From positions 62,001 through 126,000 of the forward strand of contig NZ_VUNN01000002.1 in assembly GCF_009695635.1 (NCBI RefSeq): DNA of 64,000 nucleotides, given 5' to 3'. The stretch is from Bullifex porci (GTDB lineage: Bacteria > Spirochaetota > Spirochaetia > Sphaerochaetales > Sphaerochaetaceae). Numbering within the stretch: the stretch's first letter is position 1; the number at the start of each line of letters is the position of its first letter. Position numbers and translations under genes: made by a program. Shown piece by piece: positions 28,468 through 34,306 of the stretch. Below the pieces are notes generated by a model, which had not been told where the DNA came from, did not search any database, and saw nothing but the letters and a program-made list of their open reading frames with translations.

Positions 28468-28545
28468 CATTGTAGAAATAAGCTCTATCACAGATGTGCA
28501 GATCTTTATACTCCAGAGTATAATCTCTAAAATCATTTCTAGCAT
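28423..28545 (-). CDS. Candidate type I toxin: small hydrophobic peptide
   Basis: A 40-codon gene. It starts MLEMILEIILWSIKI, carries one hydrophobic segment over residues 1-25, and ends with a basic tail (KKTSRHSG, then NRKRD). The Shine-Dalgarno is excellent: AGAGGAGG at 28562-28555 on the minus strand, 9 bases before ATG. Its last 15 codons encode the inverted repeat that is also the terminator of the + strand small RNA, and its TAA directly follows the stem, so the hairpin could terminate both RNAs. Size, hydrophobicity, basic tail, strong but sequestered ribosome site and antisense RNA all fit a type I membrane toxin. I do not recognise a named family. Confidence 0.7.
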   Translation of the reverse strand: MLEMILEIILWSIKICTSVIELISTMKKTSRHSGTNRKRD

Positions 28546-28660
28546 GATTCATCACCTCCTCTCATCCGTTAGATTAGAGGAAGCCATTGTTCCCCCTTAC
28601 GGATGTAATCCTTCTGAGGTAACTAATGCCGCTACCGTTTTTCTAGCTATGCCACAATTC
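28546..28660 (-). promoter_or_regulatory. Structured 5' region of the peptide mRNA
   Basis: Read on the minus strand, CTTCCTCT (28583-28576) pairs over 8 bp with AGAGGAGG (28562-28555), burying the Shine-Dalgarno. A competing stem pairs CATCCGT (28605-28599) with ACGGATG (28569-28563); the two cross, so they are mutually exclusive or form a pseudoknot. Further upstream lie GTGGCATAGC (28655-28646) and AGTTACCTCAGAA (28624-28612), elements shared in the same sense with both small RNAs. No convincing promoter could be assigned. Confidence 0.65.
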
Positions 28661-28805
28661 CATTTAGCTAATATATTAAGACAATAATCAAGTGTAAAAG
28701 CTTTAAATTAAACACAATTCCTATAATAATTTTTGTCCCTAAGTGTTAGGTAAGAAATAGTGGATGTGGCTCTGATGCATTTGATACAAACAAGGCACTT
28801 GTTAA
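28661..28805 (+). repeat. Direct repeat A (145 bp)
   Basis: Near-identical to 30538-30683. It contains a TAGGTAAGAAATAG stretch and the start of a binding-protein gene fragment (GCGSDAFDTNKAL). The pair brackets the minus-strand gene block 28910-30330. Confidence 0.92.
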
Positions 28806-28909
28806 GTCTCCGAAATTGTATAATTTCTTCCATTTTAAATTAGACACTATATATGCCTTGCAACTTCAATTTCAAGAATAGTTATATGAGTTTTTACAGT
28901 AAAAAGTAA

Positions 28910-29785
28910 CTAACAAAAACTCTTAACAAGAGTTTTTAAAACAACCTTTTCCTTTGTACAATTCTGTTTAATATCAATATATTTTTCAACATCTATTTTA
29001 GCATCATAGCTATTTGGTAATTCAAAAGAGGTTGATTCAAGAAGCTCATTTCCTACTTCTCCTGCTTTTATAGAACCATCGTCTAATAGCAATTTAAAAC
29101 GTTTAGTTTTAACATCCATAGCAATAAGCTTGCCTTTTACTTGCAAAGTCTCTTTTTCAATATGATTTATATCTTTTATATAATCATAGCGTCTTAATAC
29201 TTCTTCTTTAGACAATTCAATTTTCTTAGTCTTTGTTGAATTAGGTGAAGCAGTAGTAAATTGTACGCAACTACCTGTTTTTCTAATTGCATCTAACATC
29301 TTCTTATAAGATTCAATGAATTTTTTTTGGTCTTTTACCTTTGATAAGCCTTCAGATAGGTTTTTTGATTCCAATACTTCATTTACAATACCCATCTCAT
29401 AAATAGCATCACTTTCATTAAAGAGATTGATCTGGTCAGGGAAAAATAAATTAACAATACAAGATCCTGCTTTCATAAAAACTTCTAATGGCTGCTTTCT
29501 TTTTATACCAGAGACTGAATTAGTAAGAGAAGTAAATGCTGAACTTACATCATTAATAAAATTACATGAAATGTGATGTCTATCTGAACCAGCGAACAAT
29601 CGAATAGCAACAGTAGTAACATTATTCTCTCTAGCAAATTGCAAAGTCTCATCATTAATATCATCAACTATTTCTTTTTCTGAAAAAACAGGCTCCGAAG
29701 GTAACATTTTAATCCACTCCTTTGCATTCAAAGAAAGTTCAATTTCATCACCGTCGGTCTTATAATTTTTTGTAATAGAAAACAA
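28910..29785 (-). CDS. Unrecognised protein, downstream part of a frameshifted gene
   Basis: A 291-codon frame starting at MFSITKNYKTDGDE. I do not recognise it. It is soluble-looking, lysine- and glutamate-rich, without signal peptide or membrane helix, with a C-terminal region of short beta-rich segments (LQVKGKLIAMDVKTKRFKLLLDDGSI). The frame remains open upstream and joins the preceding minus-strand ORF if one A is removed from the A8 run at 29832-29825; the joined sequence reads DRKK, then SIQKTYDGKAGFNLFSITKN. The two ORFs are therefore most likely one gene of about 380 codons. A perfect 10-bp hairpin at its 3' end is the terminator. Confidence 0.55.
   Translation of the reverse strand: MFSITKNYKTDGDEIELSLNAKEWIKMLPSEPVFSEKEIVDDINDETLQFARENNVTTVAIRLFAGSDRHHISCNFINDVSSAFTSLTNSVSGIKRKQPLEVFMKAGSCIVNLFFPDQINLFNESDAIYEMGIVNEVLESKNLSEGLSKVKDQKKFIESYKKMLDAIRKTGSCVQFTTASPNSTKTKKIELSKEEVLRRYDYIKDINHIEKETLQVKGKLIAMDVKTKRFKLLLDDGSIKAGEVGNELLESTSFELPNSYDAKIDVEKYIDIKQNCTKEKVVLKTLVKSFC
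28915..28937 (-). terminator. Hairpin at the end of the island gene
   Basis: AAAAACTCTT (28915-28924) and AAGAGTTTTT (28928-28937) form a perfect 10-bp stem with a three-base loop. It overlaps the last codons and on the minus strand ends in TTTTT. Confidence 0.7.
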
Positions 29786-29804
29786 ATTAAAACCTGCTTT
29801 TCCA

Positions 29805-30044
29805 TCATATGTTTTTTGAATCGATTTTTTTTCTATCTATTAAATCATAATATTCTAACTTGCTTATTCTTGAGACAAGCCAAACATCTTTATCATGATT
29901 ACTACTCATCTCATAGAATAAAAACTTGCTATTAAATGAATCCTCACAAACAAAAACACGAGGATATATAAATTCTAGTAATACATCATACAAATAAAGA
30001 TTACCTAATTCTTTTACATACATAAATATTTCTTTATCACTCAT
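29805..30044 (-). CDS. Unrecognised protein, upstream part of a frameshifted gene
   Basis: A 79-codon frame, MSDKEIFMYVKELGNLYLYDVLLEF onward, with aromatic, beta-rich sequence (RVFVCEDSFNSKFLFYEM; VWLVSRISKLEYYDLI). It ends soon after the A8 run, where the frame is lost; the downstream 291-codon ORF continues the protein in the next frame. Its start overlaps the preceding 72-codon ORF by 8 bp, so the two are coupled. I do not recognise a family with certainty, and function cannot be assigned. Confidence 0.5.
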   Translation of the reverse strand: MSDKEIFMYVKELGNLYLYDVLLEFIYPRVFVCEDSFNSKFLFYEMSSNHDKDVWLVSRISKLEYYDLIDRKKIDSKNI

Positions 30045-30255
30045 GTTCTTTTAGTACCTCATAAATTCTAAAATCATCCTTAGGACTATTATTCTCATAA
30101 TCATAAAGATAATATTCTACATGATGCAGATTATTTTCTTTAGTAGAGACACCTCGAATAATTGTTGTAAAACCTTTTGCATAAGCTTTTGTTTTGGCTT
30201 TTAATGCTGGTAACCTTAATACAGTTTTTTTTAAAGAATCTAGATTAGTAAACAA
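30037..30255 (-). CDS. Unrecognised short protein, possibly truncated
   Basis: A 72-codon frame from a TTG at 30255. The same frame is open upstream to about 30330 (reading WNVEHANQKKTFRGLFKQPEY) without a start codon, so it may be the C-terminal part of a larger gene cut at the island edge. It is basic, with the block KKTVLRLPALKAKTKAYAKGFTTIIRG, and ends in an acidic-aromatic stretch (YYLYDYENNSPKDDFRIYEV). Its end overlaps the next gene by 8 bp. No family recognised. Confidence 0.45.
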   Translation of the reverse strand: MFTNLDSLKKTVLRLPALKAKTKAYAKGFTTIIRGVSTKENNLHHVEYYLYDYENNSPKDDFRIYEVLKEHE

Positions 30256-30537
30256 TGATAATCCATACTCTGGCTGTTTAAAGAGTCCTCTAAAAGTTTT
30301 CTTTTGATTCGCATGTTCAACATTCCATAGCTATTATCATTTTATGAAATTCTTGATTATTTCTAAAATGATTCCACACTTTATCATTTTATATAGTTGC
30401 CAAAGGAAAAAACACAACCATTGTAAGCAGTTTTCCTCTAGCAGTACTATTATCTATAATAAATTGTCTACTTTAGTTATTGCAAAAACCTCTATCATCT
30501 TAATATGGTGCTCCTTCGTAAATCACTGGTTATTTTT

Positions 30538-30683
30538 CATTTAGCTAATATATATTGACAATAATCAAGTGTAAAAGCTTTAAATTAAACACAATTCCTA
30601 TAATATTTTTTGTCCCTAAGTGTTAGGTAAGAAATAGTGGATGTGGCTCTGATGCTTCTGATACTAACAAGGCTCTTGCTAAG
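30538..30683 (+). repeat. Direct repeat B (146 bp)
   Basis: Second copy of the 28661-28805 repeat, continuing without a break into the binding-protein gene fragment and its terminator. This side looks like the original locus; copy A looks like the duplicated or left-over side. Bases 30331-30537 between the island genes and the repeat show no gene. Confidence 0.92.
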
Positions 30684-30845
30684 AAAGGTGCACTTCTTTG
30701 TATCATGGGTCAAAACCCTTACCAGATGGGTTATCAGGGTGTAAAGGCTGCAGTAGATATCCTCAATGGCGTTGACATGGGTGGCTACAAATACGTTGAT
30801 ACAGGTGTAAATGTCATTACAAAGGATAACGTTGACCAGTTCTAA
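30627..30845 (+). pseudogene. 3' fragment of a sugar-binding protein gene (ABC transporter)
   Basis: The open frame from 30627 to TAA at 30843-30845 reads GCGSDASDTNKALAKKGALL, then IMGQNPYQMGYQGVKAAVDILNG and YVDTGVNVITKDNVDQF. This is the C-terminal lobe of a periplasmic sugar-binding protein of the RbsB/Peripla_BP_4 type. There is no start codon, signal peptide or N-terminal lobe, and no transporter genes adjoin. It keeps its terminator, so it is the stump left after rearrangement. Confidence 0.85.
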
Positions 30846-30857
30846 TATCGTATCGAT

Positions 30858-30888
30858 AAGCAGGTAGGTATAATGCCTATCTGCTTTT
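30858..30888 (+). terminator. Terminator of the lost binding-protein gene
   Basis: AAGCAGGTAGG (30858-30868) pairs with CCTATCTGCTT (30876-30886) with one G-U pair, ending in TTTT. From here to 31141 only AT-rich sequence with a possible TTGACA-TAAATA promoter (30915-30942) and no gene is seen. Confidence 0.85.
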
Positions 30889-31141
30889 ATATAATACGGA
30901 CAAAAAATTAAATATTGACAAATATTTATAACACAATAAATAAATTTTCCATTAAATTTATAATTACACTATTAACTATTAATGATAATGGAGTGTAAAA
31001 ATCCAATTATTTAAATAAATAATGTTAAATTCATGTATTATAAAGAAATACTATGTTATTTTATTGGTAATAGCACTGTATATTGTGTCCTCTTTATAAG
31101 AATTTAAGTTATTTTGACACTATGAATATATTAAATCTAGC

Positions 31142-31170
31142 TTGACCTTTGTATTTCCAATAAGTATGAT
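31142..31170 (+). promoter_or_regulatory. Promoter of rny
   Basis: TTGACC (31142-31147) and TATGAT (31165-31170), spacer 17 bp; predicted start about 31177, 19 bases before the ATG. Confidence 0.75.
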
Positions 31171-31195
31171 AATTAATATCATAGGGGACATTGTT

Positions 31196-32728
31196 ATGAT
31201 TAATATTATTACAATCCTTCTATGTTGTATTTTTGGCATCGCCCTCGGCTATACTGGCCGATGGATATATGCTAAGTTTAAGCTTACTTCTGTTGAACAG
31301 AAGGCAGTTAGAACAGAGCAGGAAGCAATCATCAAGGCAGAGGCTCAAGCAAAGGAGTTAATGCTTGAAACACGTGATAAGCTGTTAAAGGAACAGCAGC
31401 AAAATGAGCGTGAGGCAAGGGAAAGAAGATCAGAGCTGCAGAAGACAGAGAGAAGGCTTTTGCAGAAAGAAGAAAATCTCGAACACAAGCAGCAAGAGCT
31501 TGATGTAGTCAAAAAACAACTTGGGGATAGAAGTGAAGCTGTTTCTAAGAAAGAAGCAGAGCTAAAAGAAAAAGAGGCTTCTTTAATTAAAGAATTAGAG
31601 AAGATAGCAGGTATGAGCCAGGAGGAAGCTAAGGCTTCTATTATTGAGCAGATGCAGGCAAAGGCAGCTCATGATGGCCATGTTTACGTTGCTAAAATTG
31701 AAGCAGAAACAAAGCTAACAGCTGAGAAGGTCGCACGTGACATCATCGTAGAATCAATTCAGCGTCTTGCAACTGAAGTAAGTGGTGAGGTCACAACATC
31801 ATCTGTATCTTTACCATCAGATGAAATGAAGGGTCGTATCATTGGGCGTGAGGGTAGAAATATTAGAACCCTCGAAACCTTAACCGGTGTTGATATTATT
31901 ATCGATGATACTCCAGAGGCTGTTGTAATATCTTGCTTTGATCCAGTAAGAAAGGAAATTGCTAGAGTAGCTCTTGAACGCTTAGTTCAGGATGGAAGAA
32001 TCCACCCATCTAGAATTGAAGAGATGGTTGCTAAGGTTAGTAAAGAGGTTGGCCGCATCATCGTAGATGAGGGTGAAAAGGTAATCTTTGACCTTGGTAT
32101 TCATAATATGGGTCCAGAATTAATCAGAGCTCTTGGCAGATTATATTTTAGAACAAGCTATGGACAGAATGTTCTATTCCACTCTAAGGAAGTAGCTATT
32201 TTAGCTGGTATGATCGCATCAGAGGTTGGTGCTAATGCTGAAATTGCTAAACGTGGTGGTTTATTACACGATATCGGTAAGGGCGCAGAGACAGAGAGTG
32301 AAGCTAACCATGCAGAGCTTGGTGCTGAGCTCGTAAAGAGACTTGGAGAGGATCCTAGAGTTGTAAATGCTGTAGCAGCACACCATGGTGATGTCGAGAC
32401 TAATTGTATCGAATCTATCATTGTTCAGATTGCTGATGCTATTTCTGCTGCACGTCCTGGTGCTAGAAGGGAGAGCTTAGATAACTACATCAAGAGACTC
32501 GAAAACCTAGAGGGTATTGCAAAGAGCTTCGAGGGTGTAGATTCTGCATTTGCTATTCAAGCTGGTCGTGAGCTAAGAATCTTAGTTAATAACACCACAG
32601 TTACTGATGAGGGTGCTAAGGATATTGCTAGAGGTATTGCTGAGAGAATTGAAGCAGAGCTCAGATACCCTGGTAAGATTAAGGTAACAATCATCAGAGA
32701 AACTAGAATCGTGGAGTACGCTAGATAA
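31196..32728 (+). CDS. rny: Ribonuclease Y
   Basis: Membrane-anchored endoribonuclease that initiates mRNA decay; 510 residues from ATG 31196, which has AGGGGA 7 bases upstream. Upstream in-frame TTG/ATG codons overlap the promoter. Order: N-terminal membrane helix (ITILLCCIFGIALGYTGRWI), long coiled coil to about residue 185, KH domain (GRIIGREGRNIRTLETLTGVDIIIDDTPEAV), then the HD phosphohydrolase domain with LLHDIGKG and, later, AAHHGDVE. Its stop overlaps the next ATG, and the rny-ymdB pairing is conserved in many bacteria. Confidence 0.96.
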   Translation: MINIITILLCCIFGIALGYTGRWIYAKFKLTSVEQKAVRTEQEAIIKAEAQAKELMLETRDKLLKEQQQNEREARERRSELQKTERRLLQKEENLEHKQQELDVVKKQLGDRSEAVSKKEAELKEKEASLIKELEKIAGMSQEEAKASIIEQMQAKAAHDGHVYVAKIEAETKLTAEKVARDIIVESIQRLATEVSGEVTTSSVSLPSDEMKGRIIGREGRNIRTLETLTGVDIIIDDTPEAVVISCFDPVRKEIARVALERLVQDGRIHPSRIEEMVAKVSKEVGRIIVDEGEKVIFDLGIHNMGPELIRALGRLYFRTSYGQNVLFHSKEVAILAGMIASEVGANAEIAKRGGLLHDIGKGAETESEANHAELGAELVKRLGEDPRVVNAVAAHHGDVETNCIESIIVQIADAISAARPGARRESLDNYIKRLENLEGIAKSFEGVDSAFAIQAGRELRILVNNTTVTDEGAKDIARGIAERIEAELRYPGKIKVTIIRETRIVEYAR

Positions 32729-33498
32729 TGTTAGTAAACATCCTAATGCTAGGAGATGTAGCTGGAAGTCCTGGAATGAGTGCGCTCTTTCTAGGGCTTC
32801 AAGGTTTAATAAAGAAATATAAGGTTGATTTCTGCGTCGTTAATGGTGAAAATGCTGCTGGTGGCTTTGGCATCTGTGAAGATGATTACTACAATATGAA
32901 AAAGTATGGTGCAGATGTAATCACTAGTGGAAACCATATTTGGCAGAAAAATGAAATTTTTCCTTTATTAGACTCTAAGGATGACCTCCTTAGACCATTA
33001 AACTACCCAAAGGGTGTAATTGGGCATGGACTTTGTACTGTAAAAAAGAATGGAGTTACATATAGTGTAATATCATTACAGGGCAGAGTTGATATGCCTG
33101 TTACAGATTGTCCTTTTAAAACAGTCAAGGAAACAATTGAAAGAATTAAAAAAACTAGTGATGTAATCCTAGTTGACTTTCATGCTGAGTCCACTATCGA
33201 GAAGGAAGCTATGGGCTTCTTTTTAGATGGTAGTGTTTCTGCTATTGTTGGAACTCATACACATATCCAAACTATGGATGAAAAGATTCTTCCTAAGGGA
33301 AGTGGCTACATCACCGATTTAGGCTTAACTGGTGTACATACAGGTGTAATTGGGTCAAATCCTGAGATTTCAATTGAAAGACAGCTTACTCAAATTCCAA
33401 TGAAGAGTGAAATCTTAGATGAAGCTGGTGAAATACAGGGTGTTCTTTTAACTGTTGATACAGATAGTAGTCTTTGTACAAAAATAGTTAGAATTTAA
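32728..33498 (+). CDS. ymdB: YmdB-type metallophosphoesterase (TIGR00282)
   Basis: Calcineurin-like phosphoesterase of 256 residues. ILMLGDVAGSPG supplies the first metal ligand, NGENAAGG and SGNHIWQ the next, DFHAESTIEKEAMG and VGTHTHIQT the last; this is the complete TIGR00282 pattern. Bacillus YmdB hydrolyses 2',3'-cyclic nucleotides and influences biofilm and motility genes. It overlaps rny by one base (TAATG), so the two are coupled and probably act together in RNA metabolism. Confidence 0.92.
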   Translation: MLVNILMLGDVAGSPGMSALFLGLQGLIKKYKVDFCVVNGENAAGGFGICEDDYYNMKKYGADVITSGNHIWQKNEIFPLLDSKDDLLRPLNYPKGVIGHGLCTVKKNGVTYSVISLQGRVDMPVTDCPFKTVKETIERIKKTSDVILVDFHAESTIEKEAMGFFLDGSVSAIVGTHTHIQTMDEKILPKGSGYITDLGLTGVHTGVIGSNPEISIERQLTQIPMKSEILDEAGEIQGVLLTVDTDSSLCTKIVRI

Positions 33499-33518
33499 GA
33501 TAAATAATTATTATAAGT

Positions 33519-33553
33519 CCGCGCAATCTATCTTTTTTTATTAGATTGCGCGG
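33519..33553. promoter_or_regulatory. Long perfect hairpin between convergent genes
   Basis: CCGCGCAATCTA (33519-33530) pairs perfectly with TAGATTGCGCGG (33542-33553). The 11-base loop is nearly all T. No T-run follows on either side, so it is not a standard terminator, although it lies where both converging units should end. Confidence 0.65.
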
Positions 33554-33571
33554 TCCTATCGCACTTTTTAG

Positions 33572-34144
33572 TTATGAAAAATAGTTAGGATCTAATACTT
33601 CACCTTCGATTAATATCACGACTTTTTCTATATTTTCATCTAGTAAAAGTGTCTTTTCAACCTGTTCATAAGCATTGTTTTCATTATATGTAGAGCTCTT
33701 TAAGAACTCCTTAGAGAGATTTACATAGCAAATACCTCTACTAACAGTTAAACCTATTAATTTAGTTTCACTTGATACTAATGAAATACATCCATCCTTT
33801 AAGGCTTCTACTGGATAGTCATGTATTAACGCCTCAATAGTATCGTGTAAATATGTTGAGCCTCTTTTATCTGTCACAAAAGAATAAACCTTTGGACCAG
33901 CTTGAGAAAAATAAATAGCCTTAATACCTCTTTGAGGAATTAATTCCTCTTCATTCATATCTGCAATTAGCTCTAATACTCCGCTTTCAATTACAGCACT
34001 CTTTACCTTTGGATAAAAGAAAATAGATAGACCAACACACCATATAATTAGAATAAATAAGATAATAATAGGTCTTATGAAATTTCTTTCATAAGCAACA
34101 TCAAGGTTTTCTTTTTGCTTGAATTTATCATCATCTTCAATCAT
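33572..34144 (-). CDS. GerMN domain protein, membrane-anchored
   Basis: A 190-residue protein: a charged cytoplasmic N-terminus (about 20 residues), one membrane helix (IILFILIIWCVGLSIFFYP), then an extracytoplasmic GerMN domain (KAIYFSQAGPKVYSFVTDKRG; LIGLTVSRGICYVNLSKEFL; EKTLLLDENIEKVVILIEGE). GerMN domains occur in spore germination and cell-wall proteins; in non-sporulating spirochaetes they are thought to act in the envelope, but the role is unproven. It is a single gene with a leaderless-type promoter. Confidence 0.8.
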   Translation of the reverse strand: MIEDDDKFKQKENLDVAYERNFIRPIIILFILIIWCVGLSIFFYPKVKSAVIESGVLELIADMNEEELIPQRGIKAIYFSQAGPKVYSFVTDKRGSTYLHDTIEALIHDYPVEALKDGCISLVSSETKLIGLTVSRGICYVNLSKEFLKSSTYNENNAYEQVEKTLLLDENIEKVVILIEGEVLDPNYFS

Positions 34145-34150
34145 GGAAAA

Positions 34151-34179
34151 ATTTTATCCAAAATATATAGTTGGTACAA
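34151..34179 (-). promoter_or_regulatory. Leaderless-type promoter of the GerMN gene
   Basis: On the minus strand TTGTAC (34179-34174), 17-bp spacer, TAAAAT (34156-34151), then TTTTCC and ATG. A start 7 bases after the -10 falls on the A of ATG, and there is no Shine-Dalgarno. Confidence 0.72.
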
Positions 34180-34201
34180 GCAATATTTTTTCCACGTGGT
34201 A

Positions 34202-34219
34202 GTCAAACAATTGTTTGAC
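34202..34219. promoter_or_regulatory. 18-bp palindromic operator at the der promoter
   Basis: GTCAAACAATTGTTTGAC is a perfect palindrome without spacer. It overlaps the -35 box (34215-34220) of the following promoter, a repressor position. The regulator is unknown; it is not a CIRCE element. Confidence 0.75.
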
Positions 34220-34243
34220 ACAAAAGTTAAGCTAATCTATATT
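34215..34243 (+). promoter_or_regulatory. Promoter of the der operon
   Basis: TTGACA (34215-34220) and TATATT (34238-34243) with exactly 17 bp between; predicted start about 34250, giving a leader of about 57 nt. Confidence 0.85.
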
Positions 34244-34306
34244 GGCATGAACGAAGTAATACAATACACTTAATATTAAGGGCAATATGCCTTTATGAGG
34301 AATTAT

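Larger units (their letters stand above)
28127..28503 (+). repeat. Tandem duplication, 210-bp period
   Basis: Bases 28127-28295 and 28337-28503 are near-identical over about 167 positions. Each unit holds a promoter, a small RNA with terminator and, read on the minus strand, the 3' half of a small peptide gene. Only the second unit is joined to a complete peptide gene. Confidence 0.92.

Noticed and set aside
28280-28555. 91-codon minus-strand ORF over the small RNA region
   Set aside because: It is in a different frame from the Shine-Dalgarno-backed 40-codon gene, starts inside its ribosome-binding region and reads through both promoters of the small RNAs.
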